NCBI GenBank assembly: GCA_020431405.1
Contig: JAGQIK010000074.1
Coordinates: forward strand, 1 to 43,107
Length of the DNA: 43,107 nucleotides
Direction of reading: 5' to 3'
Source of the DNA: Myxococcales bacterium
GTDB lineage: Bacteria > Myxococcota_A > Polyangia > GCA-2747355
The position numbers and the translations under genes were made by a program. Below the pieces are notes generated by a model. The model did not search any database, was not told the DNA's origin, and saw nothing but the letters and a program-made list of their open reading frames with translations. Below, piece after piece: positions 35,810 through 43,107 of the stretch (positions are counted from its first letter, which is position 1; every line of letters starts with the position of its first letter).

Positions 35810-37351
35810 ATGACTAAATATCGCGCGCTCGCGCTGGTCCTGCTCATCGCGCTCGCCGGCTGCTCCTCGGACAGCTCCTCCTCCGACAGTCGCGTCTCCC
35901 CGGATATCCTGCTGCCGGACGGCAGCCCCCCGCCGCCGCCGAGCGGCGCGGATCCCGCCGGGCTGAGCAGCGACTCGCTCTCCGTCCAGCCTTGCGGCGG
36001 CGCCGTGCTGTGCGTGCGCGCGGGTGCCAGCGGTGGCGACGGCTCGGCAGCGTCGCCCTTCGGCACCATCGGCGCGGCCATCGCCGCCGCCAGCGACGGC
36101 GACACGCTGCAGATCGCCGGCGGCACCTACCGCGAAAACGCCGTCGTCAGCAGCAAGGCGCTCGCGCTGCTGGGCGGCTTCAGCGACGACTTCTCGAGCC
36201 GCGTGCCAGCCACCAACGTCACCACCGTCGAGGGTGTCGGCGGCGAGGCCGCTGTCGCGCTGATCGACGCCGGCAAGAGCACGGTGGAGGGCCTGCGCAT
36301 CACCAAGGGCACGGGCAACGAGCTCGAGAAGCAGTACTTCATCCTCGGCGGCGGCCTCTTCGCGCGCGGCGGCGAGCCGCAGGTGATGCACAACCTCATC
36401 GAGGGCAACGACATCATCAGCAGCCACAACAACCCCGAGAACCAAGGCGGCGGCGTCTTCTTCGATGGCTGCGACAGCGTGCGCTTCGTCGGCAACGTCG
36501 TGCGCAACAACCTCAGCGGACGCGGCGCGCTCGGCGCGAGCAACGGCAACGTGCACATCGAGGGCAACGTCGTCATCGACAACACGGCAGAAGGTGATCA
36601 CGGCGGGGGTATCTACGTCGCCGCGGCGAGCGTCAACGTGGTCAACAACCTCGTCGAGCGCAACAAGGTGCTCTCCAAAGACAGCCCGGGCGGCGGCTGG
36701 GGTGCGGGCGTCCTGATCTACAACGAAGGCACCGTGGCCACGCTTAGCGGAAACGTCGTGCGTGACAACTACGCGGCGGCCGCCGGCTCGGGCGTGTTCA
36801 TCGACGACGGCGCCGTGGCGACGCTCAGCAACGAGCTCTACGCCAACAACCAGTGCGCCCAGGACGGCGGCACCGGCCTCTACGTCGACGGCGCCGACGG
36901 CGGCATCGGCACGACGGTGCGCGCTTTCAACGTCACGATCGTCAACCACCGCTGCAACACTGGCCTCAAGGGCGCGATCTACGTCGAGCACGACTCCAGC
37001 CTCACACTGGCGAACGCCATCGTCTGGGGCAACGGCGGAAACGACTTCATCGTCGACAGCACCTCGAAGCTCGAGGTCCGCTACTCGATCGTCGAGCAGG
37101 CGTCGATCCAAGGCGACGGCGTGATCAAGCAAGACCCTCTGTTCGCCGAAGGGGCGAGCGACTTTCACCTGCGCTCGCGCGCCGGCCGCTGGGACGAGCA
37201 GAAGGGCGACTGGGCCACCGACAGCGAAGACAGCCCCGCCATCGACAGCGGCGATCCGGCAGATCCCGTCAAAGACGAGTCGGCACCCAATGGCGGTCGC
37301 ATCAATATGGGCGCCTACGGCGGCACCGCCCGGGCGAGCCGCTCGCAGTAA
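35810..37351 (+). CDS. Right-handed parallel beta-helix lipoprotein
   Basis: A 513-residue paralogue of the protein at 15925. The signal peptide MTKYRALALVLLIALAGC gives Cys18 as lipid site; a Ser/Asp/Pro linker follows. PCGGAVLCV, GDTLQIAGGTYRENAVV and LRITKGTGNELEKQYFILGG mark the beginning of the beta-helix, with many G-N-V-V rungs to about residue 430, then IDSGDPADP and INMGAYGGTARASRS at the end. It is followed 71 bp downstream by a further copy in the same orientation. Resembles polysaccharide-lyase folds, but no catalytic set can be assigned; likely a surface protein acting on or binding glycan. Confidence 0.85.
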   Translation: MTKYRALALVLLIALAGCSSDSSSSDSRVSPDILLPDGSPPPPPSGADPAGLSSDSLSVQPCGGAVLCVRAGASGGDGSAASPFGTIGAAIAAASDGDTLQIAGGTYRENAVVSSKALALLGGFSDDFSSRVPATNVTTVEGVGGEAAVALIDAGKSTVEGLRITKGTGNELEKQYFILGGGLFARGGEPQVMHNLIEGNDIISSHNNPENQGGGVFFDGCDSVRFVGNVVRNNLSGRGALGASNGNVHIEGNVVIDNTAEGDHGGGIYVAAASVNVVNNLVERNKVLSKDSPGGGWGAGVLIYNEGTVATLSGNVVRDNYAAAAGSGVFIDDGAVATLSNELYANNQCAQDGGTGLYVDGADGGIGTTVRAFNVTIVNHRCNTGLKGAIYVEHDSSLTLANAIVWGNGGNDFIVDSTSKLEVRYSIVEQASIQGDGVIKQDPLFAEGASDFHLRSRAGRWDEQKGDWATDSEDSPAIDSGDPADPVKDESAPNGGRINMGAYGGTARASRSQ

Positions 37352-37422
37352 GCACCGATGATCGTGGCTCCGCTGCCCGTAGCTTCGCTGCCCGCTTTCA
37401 CTCGCCGCCCCCGTCTGTCACC

Positions 37423-39060
<1,638 letters not shown>

Positions 39061-39074
39061 CAGGTAGCAGCGCG

Positions 39075-40358
39075 CTAGCCGTCGCTCCACGTCTCGAGCT
39101 TGACGTCGTCGTAGTAGACGGTGCCCTCGTAGAAGTTGTTGTGCGGGTCGCCGAACATGAAGTAGTCCGGATAGGCGCTGCCCTGCGGCCAGTGCGGCCG
39201 TCCTGGCAGCTCCGAGAAGGTGTCGGTGTTGACGCAGCGCTGGTCTTGCGCCGCGGCGCTCTGGTTGTAGTGGTAGACGCAACGAGCAGCGGCGTCGATG
39301 GTGCCGCCGTAGCGCTGTTGGCCGCCGTGCTGAAAGTCGCCGCTGACCGTCACGGTGAACACCGCGTCCTTGCGCTCGATGGTCACTTCGTACCAGCGGT
39401 CTGGCTTGTAGCGGTCGGCGGCGCGCACCTCGCCGCTGGGCTGCCACCCGCCGTCGGCCCAGGCGATGAAGTCGTGACCGGTCCACGCGTAGGGATCGGA
39501 GAGGCCGTCGAGCGCGAAGATCATCACCGGGTGCTCGCCCGAGACCTCGAAGCTCTGGCCGTTGAAGATCGACATCCACGAGGGCGGGTAGTGGTTGTCG
39601 GTGTCGACGACGACCTTGCGGTGGTGGTGGATCCAGACGTTGTTGTGCGGGCGCGGCGGCGCGTCGAGGATCGCGAGCCAGTAGTAGCCGTTGTCGCTGG
39701 TGGCGGGCTTGTCGTGCCACGGCTCGGCGCGTTCACCGCCGTCGTAGCCGTTGTTGCCGGCCTTGCCGTCGCCGAAGTCGGCGTAGCCCACGCGCAGCGA
39801 GATGCGGTAGCGCGTGGGCAGCGCCGTCGAAGGCCGCACGACGATGCCGTCCTGGTGTGCCGCCGTGGAGAGCTTCAGCACGCGGTTTGTCGACGCCGCG
39901 GGATCGGGGTCGGCGCTGATCGAGAGCATCTGCGCCAGGTCGGTGCTGTTGCTTCGCGAGTAGGCCTCGACGGTCAGCCAGCCATCCTTGCCGAACGTCG
40001 CCGTGGCGCGATAGGCCGCCGGCGCGTTGATGTTCTGGTCGGTGAAGAACTTGCCGTTGTCCGAGAACGGTCCGTCGTCGGGGATCTCGTCGGTGCGCCA
40101 GGAGAGGTTGGGCAGCGCGGGGTTATTGTCGAAGGTCTCGTGGTAGGCCACGCGCCAGCCAGGACCGCTCGGCGGCGCGTCGGCCGGCGGCGCGTCGCGA
40201 GCAGGTCCGTCCGACGCGGGTGCGTCGATCGCGCTGTCGCGCGGCGCGCCCGTATCCGGGTTCTGGCGGCTGGAAGACTCGCTGCAGCCCGTCGTCGCGG
40301 CGACGAGCAGCAGCGCGAGCAGTGAAGCGCCCACACGGGGCGCGACACGTCCTATCAA
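39075..40358 (-). CDS. Concanavalin-A-like (jelly-roll) lipoprotein
   Basis: A 427-residue lipoprotein. The signal peptide ends in ATTGC. A linker of DAPASDGPARDAPPADAP type precedes a beta-jelly-roll domain: HETFDNNPALPNLSW, LSTAAHQDGIVVRPS, RYRISLRVGYADFGDG, YYWLAILDAPPRPHNNVWIH, WYEVTIERKDAVFTVTVSG and VYYDDVKLETWSDG at the end. This is the pattern of concanavalin-like lectin/glucanase domains such as GH16-related or 3-keto-disaccharide hydrolase-like ones; no GH16 ExDxxE site is seen, so binding is more likely than cleavage. The TTG at 40358 is preferred (overlapping the preceding TGA) since it adds the positive charges the signal peptide needs; GTG at 40334 is the alternative. Confidence 0.75.
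   Translation of the reverse strand: MIGRVAPRVGASLLALLLVAATTGCSESSSRQNPDTGAPRDSAIDAPASDGPARDAPPADAPPSGPGWRVAYHETFDNNPALPNLSWRTDEIPDDGPFSDNGKFFTDQNINAPAAYRATATFGKDGWLTVEAYSRSNSTDLAQMLSISADPDPAASTNRVLKLSTAAHQDGIVVRPSTALPTRYRISLRVGYADFGDGKAGNNGYDGGERAEPWHDKPATSDNGYYWLAILDAPPRPHNNVWIHHHRKVVVDTDNHYPPSWMSIFNGQSFEVSGEHPVMIFALDGLSDPYAWTGHDFIAWADGGWQPSGEVRAADRYKPDRWYEVTIERKDAVFTVTVSGDFQHGGQQRYGGTIDAAARCVYHYNQSAAAQDQRCVNTDTFSELPGRPHWPQGSAYPDYFMFGDPHNNFYEGTVYYDDVKLETWSDG
40327..40343 (-). other. Junction hairpin 1 of the lipoprotein array
   Basis: gcgccc (40327-40332) pairs with gggcgc (40338-40343). It follows the stop of the 40355-41047 gene by 11 nt, in the same place as the hairpins at the next three junctions, and overlaps the first codons of the lectin-like gene. 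Confidence 0.5.
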
Positions 40359-41047
40359 ACGAAGCCCGAGCCGGTGGTGGCGATCTCGAGCACGTAGGTG
40401 TTGCCCGGCGTGACCGGCCACTCGTAGCTCGCCAGCGACGGCGTGAAGCTGGAGGTGGTGGGCGTGATCGCGGCGTCGAACTTGCCGTTGACCACGCTGT
40501 GCAGGTGCGCGCCCTTGAGCGACGTCGCGGGCGGTGGCGGGGGGATGTTGGCGTTGAGGTTGAGCTTGAACGAGGTCAGGCCAGCGCCAGCTTCGAAGAC
40601 AAAGAACGCGATGCCGCGCGTGCCGGTGATGACCTGGACATAGGGGTCGTTGGTCGAAGGCGTCACGACACCCACCGGCCAAGCCGTGGCGAGCGTCTCG
40701 TTGTGACCGTCTTGTTGGTTGTTGGCAGCGTCCCATGGATCGCTCGGGTTTTTGGCCGGCGTCGGCGAAGGTACATTCTGCCCCATCAAGCCGTCGACGA
40801 AAGGCGTGATGTCGCTGCCGCCCTGATCGCCCGCGGGCGGACCGTCGGCCGGTCCGTCGGCGGCGGGGCCGTCACCTGCCGGGCCGTCAGGTGCCGGGCC
40901 GTCGGGCTTGGGGCCGTCGGTGGAGGTCTCTTTGACGCCCTGGTCTGCGGGTTTGCTGCCGCCACTGTCGCTGCAGCCCGGAGCGAGCAACAGCAGCGCG
41001 GCGGCCAGAGCAGCGCATGTGCTAACGGAACGGTTCGAACGGCGCAT
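40355..41047 (-). CDS. Tandem-family lipoprotein, copy 4 (last of array)
   Basis: A 230-residue lipoprotein of a family I do not recognise. Lipobox APGC after MRRSNRSVSTCAALAAALLLL; a DGP/GDG-rich linker; then a C-terminal domain of about 140 residues from VPSPTPAKNPSDPWDAANNQ to VLEIATTGSGFV. The domain is all-beta in appearance, with GIAFFVFEAGAGLTSF and WPVTPGNTYVLE, resembling a small jelly-roll or PKD-like binding domain. AGGAGGA lies 10 nt before the ATG. It is the most diverged member of four adjacent copies on this strand. Confidence 0.8.
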   Translation of the reverse strand: MRRSNRSVSTCAALAAALLLLAPGCSDSGGSKPADQGVKETSTDGPKPDGPAPDGPAGDGPAADGPADGPPAGDQGGSDITPFVDGLMGQNVPSPTPAKNPSDPWDAANNQQDGHNETLATAWPVGVVTPSTNDPYVQVITGTRGIAFFVFEAGAGLTSFKLNLNANIPPPPPATSLKGAHLHSVVNGKFDAAITPTTSSFTPSLASYEWPVTPGNTYVLEIATTGSGFV

Positions 41048-41064
41048 CGAAGCTGTTTCCTCCT

Positions 41065-41081
41065 GCGCCCCCACGGGGCGC
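41065..41081 (-). other. Junction hairpin 2 of the lipoprotein array
   Basis: gcgcccc (41065-41071) and ggggcgc (41075-41081) pair exactly around CAC. It lies between the stop of copy 3 and the strong Shine-Dalgarno of copy 4. Confidence 0.55.
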
Positions 41082-41092
41082 TCGCGTGACTA

Positions 41093-41866
41093 TCAGACGA
41101 AGCCCGAGCCGGTGGTGGCGAGCTCGAGCACGTAGGTGTTGCCTGGCGTCACCGGCCACGCCGCGGTGATCAGCTGCGACGTGACGGTGTAGGTCGTCGG
41201 CGCGACGGGCGAGCCGAACTGGTTGTTGGTGACGTTGTGCAGGTGCGCCCACTTGAGCGTGGCCCACTGCGGCGGCGCGGTGAGGCTGTGGTTGAGGCCG
41301 ACGTTGAACGTGGTGAGCCCTGCACCGGCCTGGAACACGAAGAAGGCCACGCCTCGGCTATCGAGCACGATCTGCACGTAGGGGTTGTTGGTCGACGGCG
41401 TGACGACGCCCGTGGGCCAGGCCGTGGCGAGCGTCGCGTTGTGGCCATCTTGCTGATTGGACGACGCGTCCCAAGGGTCGGACGGGTTGGCCGCGGGCGT
41501 GGGCGAAGGCACGGTCTGGCCGAGCAAGCCGTCGGGGCCGTTGAGGTCGATGGTCGAGCCGCCTTGATCGCGCGTCGTGTCGGCGGCGGGGCCGTCGCGC
41601 GTGGTGTCGCCGGCGGGGCCGTCGCGCGTGGTGTCGCCTGCGGGGCCGTCGCGCGTTGTGTCGCCTGCGGGGCCGTCGCCGGAGCCATCACCTTTGGGGC
41701 CGTCTCGCGAGGTGTCGCCGCGCGGCCCGTCGACGGCGCCGTCGCGGGCGCGCTCGACGCCGCGGTCCTTCGGCGTGGCGCCCCCGTCATCGCTGCAGCC
41801 CGCTGCGAGCATCCACATCGCAGCGGCGGCGGTACAGAACCAAAGAGCGCGGGAGACAGGGCGCAT
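41093..41866 (-). CDS. Tandem-family lipoprotein, copy 3
   Basis: A 257-residue lipoprotein: MRPVSRALWFCTAAAAMWML signal region, lipobox AAGC, an acidic linker containing RDGPAGDTT repeats, then the shared C-terminal domain from GPDGLLGQTVPSPTPAANPS to VLELATTGSGFV. The domain is nearly the same as in copy 2 (VVTPSTNNPYVQIVLDSRG, WPVTPGNTYVLE). Copy-specific parts are the linker and the strands around the APPQWATLKWAHLHNVTN segment. The ATG at 41866 follows the junction hairpin by 17 nt. Function unknown; presumably a surface adhesin-like or glycan-binding lipoprotein. Confidence 0.8.
   Translation of the reverse strand: MRPVSRALWFCTAAAAMWMLAAGCSDDGGATPKDRGVERARDGAVDGPRGDTSRDGPKGDGSGDGPAGDTTRDGPAGDTTRDGPAGDTTRDGPAADTTRDQGGSTIDLNGPDGLLGQTVPSPTPAANPSDPWDASSNQQDGHNATLATAWPTGVVTPSTNNPYVQIVLDSRGVAFFVFQAGAGLTTFNVGLNHSLTAPPQWATLKWAHLHNVTNNQFGSPVAPTTYTVTSQLITAAWPVTPGNTYVLELATTGSGFV
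41570..41677 (-). repeat. Four 27-bp repeats encoding RDGPAGDTT
   Basis: Four head-to-tail 27-bp units with one to four differences between them encode nine-residue linker repeats of copy 3. Confidence 0.8.
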
Positions 41867-41882
41867 CGACTCACTACTTTCT

Positions 41883-41907
41883 GCACCCGCACGGGGTGCG
41901 CGGGTGC
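41883..41907 (-). other. Junction hairpin 3 of the lipoprotein array
   Basis: gcacccgc (41883-41890) pairs with gcgggtgc (41900-41907) around nine bases, in the 44-bp gap between copy 2 and copy 3. Confidence 0.5.
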
Positions 41908-41910
41908 TTA

Positions 41911-42861
41911 TCAGACGAATCCCGAGCCGGTGGCCACCAGCTCGAGCACGTAGGTGTTTCCGGCGGTCACTGGCCACGCCGCGGTGATCAGCTGCGACGT
42001 GTAGGTGTAGGTCGTCGGCGCGATCGGGGCGCCGAACTGGCTGTTGGTAACGCCATGAAGGTGCGCCCACGAAAGCGTCGCCCACTGCGGCGGTGCCGTC
42101 AGACTGTGGTTGAGGCTGACATTGAAAGACGTCAGGCCTGCGCCCGCCTGGAACACGAAGAACGCCACGCCGCGGCTGTCGAGCACGATCTGGATGTACG
42201 GGTTGTTCGTCGACGGCGTGACGACGCCCGTTGGCCAGGCCGTCGCCAGCGTCGCGTTGTGACCGTCGGGCTGGTTGGTCGAGGCGTCCCAGGGATCGCT
42301 GGGGTTGGCGGCGGGCGTGGGCGACGGCACGGTCTGGCCGAGCAGGCCGTCGGGCCCGTTGAGATCGAAGCTGCTGCCGCCTTGGTCGACGGTCGCGTCG
42401 GGGGAGAGCGAGTCGACGGTCGTGTCGGGGGAGATCGAGTCGACGGTCGTGTCGGAGGAGATCGAGTCGACGGTGGCGTCGGCTATCAGCGCGTCGACGG
42501 TGACGTCGGGCGCAGGGCCATCGATGGTGCTGTCCCCGGCTGGCCCGTCGGTGGTGCTGTCGGCGCTAGGTCCGTCGCGGATGGCCTCCGCGGTGGCATC
42601 GCGCATCTGCACGTCGTGGCTGCCGTCGAGGGCAGGGCCGTCGCGGGTGCTGTCGAGCGCGAGCGCGTCGCCGGCGCTGTCGCTCGCGAGGTCGTCGCCA
42701 CCGGTGTCGTCCCCAGCGCCGTCGGCGCTGGCGTCGATGGCTGCATCCGCATCGGGCGTCAGCGCGGGACCATCCGCCGAGCCGTCGCTGTCGCCGCAGG
42801 CCGCCAGCGCGAGCGCCAGCGCGGCAGCGAGCAGCGCTGCGATGAGGTGCTTGCTAGTCAT
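41911..42861 (-). CDS. Tandem-family lipoprotein, copy 2
   Basis: A 316-residue lipoprotein: signal peptide MTSKHLIAALLAAALALALA with lipobox ALAAC (Cys22), a long Asp/Ser/Thr linker (about residues 24-160) with repeats of the type DTTVDSISP, then the shared C-terminal domain ending VLELVATGSGFV. Linker length is much greater than in copies 3 and 4, while the C-terminal domain is almost constant, so the domain seems to be displayed at varying distance from the membrane. A TATTAT lies too close (2 nt) to the ATG to be its -10; GCTATCAT about 31 nt upstream is a better candidate. Function unknown. Confidence 0.8.
   Translation of the reverse strand: MTSKHLIAALLAAALALALAACGDSDGSADGPALTPDADAAIDASADGAGDDTGGDDLASDSAGDALALDSTRDGPALDGSHDVQMRDATAEAIRDGPSADSTTDGPAGDSTIDGPAPDVTVDALIADATVDSISSDTTVDSISPDTTVDSLSPDATVDQGGSSFDLNGPDGLLGQTVPSPTPAANPSDPWDASTNQPDGHNATLATAWPTGVVTPSTNNPYIQIVLDSRGVAFFVFQAGAGLTSFNVSLNHSLTAPPQWATLSWAHLHGVTNSQFGAPIAPTTYTYTSQLITAAWPVTAGNTYVLELVATGSGFV
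42385..42519 (-). repeat. Five 27-bp repeats encoding the Asp/Ser/Thr linker
   Basis: Five consecutive 27-bp units, each beginning gtcgacggt on the plus strand, encode nine-residue DTTVDSISP-type repeats of copy 2. Same period as in copy 3 but another sequence. Confidence 0.8.
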
Positions 42862-42892
42862 CGATAATAGGCGATCGTTAAGTCGTATTTCG

Positions 42893-42898
42893 ATGATA
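42893..42898 (-). promoter_or_regulatory. -10-like TATCAT upstream of copy 2
   Basis: On the minus strand GCTATCAT precedes the ATG at 42861 by 31 nt. It lies just after the junction hairpin at 42906-42923, so transcription could restart here. Confidence 0.3.
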
Positions 42899-42905
42899 GC
42901 GCATT

Positions 42906-42923
42906 GCTGCCCGACCGGGCAGC
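42906..42923 (-). other. Junction hairpin 4 of the lipoprotein array
   Basis: gctgcccg (42906-42913) pairs exactly with cgggcagc (42916-42923). It follows the stop of the partial copy 1 by 10 nt. Confidence 0.55.
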
Positions 42924-42933
42924 CCGAGCGCTA

Positions 42934-43107
42934 TCAGACGAAGCCCGAGCCGGTGGTGACGATCTCGAGCACGTAGGTCGAGCCAGGCGTGACGGGCCAG
43001 GCCAGCGCCGCCTTCGACGAGGTGAAGTCGTAGGTCGAGGGCGTGACCATCGTGCCGAACTTGCCGCCGTCACCGTTGTGTAGATGCACCGACTTGAGCG
43101 ACGTCGC
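42934..43107 (-). CDS. Tandem-family lipoprotein, copy 1, 5' part outside window
   Basis: Only the last 57 codons and the stop lie in the window. They read ATSLKSVHLHNGDGGKFG and end in WPVTPGSTYVLEIVTTGSGF plus Val, the constant end of the family. ATSLK...HLH matches copy 4 (ATSLKGAHLHS) better than copies 2 and 3, so the array probably has at least two subtypes in alternating order. The array continues beyond the right edge. Confidence 0.75.
   Translation of the reverse strand, partial: ATSLKSVHLHNGDGGKFGTMVTPSTYDFTSSKAALAWPVTPGSTYVLEIVTTGSGFV

Noticed and set aside
39075-40358. GH16 glucanase
   Set aside because: The jelly-roll pattern is there but no ExDxxE catalytic motif can be found.
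42866-42871. TATTAT as -10 of lipoprotein copy 2
   Set aside because: It is only 2 nt from the ATG, which would place the start of transcription inside the coding sequence.

Overview
The window looks like chromosomal DNA of a high-GC Myxococcota bacterium (Polyangia or related). The grounds are very high G+C, many secreted lipoproteins with Asp/Pro/Gly-rich linkers, Cys-rich repeat proteins, a serine/threonine-kinase-like protein, and four proteins ending in a MYXO-CTERM-like tail (Cys, hydrophobic helix, Arg cluster). No rRNA, tRNA, CRISPR array, transposase or integrase was seen.

The content is an exopolysaccharide assembly and export locus of the Wzx/Wzy-dependent type, mixed with many secreted carbohydrate-related proteins. 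Positions 1-8.5 kb hold a partial DUF4091/GH123-like protein (-), a Cys-rich repeat lipoprotein, a UDP-glucose pyrophosphorylase, a GT4 glycosyltransferase, a BY-kinase-like protein without Walker A (-), a predicted outer-membrane beta-barrel and a small MYXO-CTERM-like protein. Positions 8.5-20.9 kb form a long minus-strand run. Read in transcription order it is flippase, DUF4091 lipoprotein, beta-helix lipoprotein, hexapeptide acyltransferase, glycosyltransferase, PLP-dependent decarboxylase, deacetylase-like protein, Wzz/Wzc-type co-polymerase, BY-kinase and small lipoprotein. Divergent from it (21.06-23.56 kb, +) are a short Wza-like export lipoprotein (OPX), an acyl carrier protein and an AMP-forming ligase.

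Positions 23.5-33 kb hold a 154-bp palindromic element, twin SGNH-like proteins lacking the nucleophile serine, a propeller lipoprotein, a membrane-anchored GINT1-N-like propeller, an Sfp-type phosphopantetheinyl transferase, a third DUF4091 protein (-) and a NodB-type deacetylase. Positions 33-43 kb hold a transmembrane pseudokinase, two tandem beta-helix lipoproteins and, on the minus strand, a lectin-like lipoprotein followed by four tandem copies of one lipoprotein family.

Proposed working model: UDP-glucose feeds two glycosyltransferases; the flippase moves lipid-linked repeats across the inner membrane; co-polymerase and BY-kinase control polymerisation; and the OPX protein works with the separate beta-barrel as a composite outer-membrane translocon. 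The ACP, ligase, PPTase and PLP decarboxylase form an acyl- or aminoacyl-carrier branch that may decorate the polymer. This combination recalls the exosortase-A-associated EPS loci and is the most interesting part of the window. A Wzy polymerase, a priming transferase and a sorting protease were not found. At least nine genes have a -10-like hexamer only 6-11 nt before the start codon and no visible Shine-Dalgarno, suggesting leaderless or near-leaderless mRNAs.
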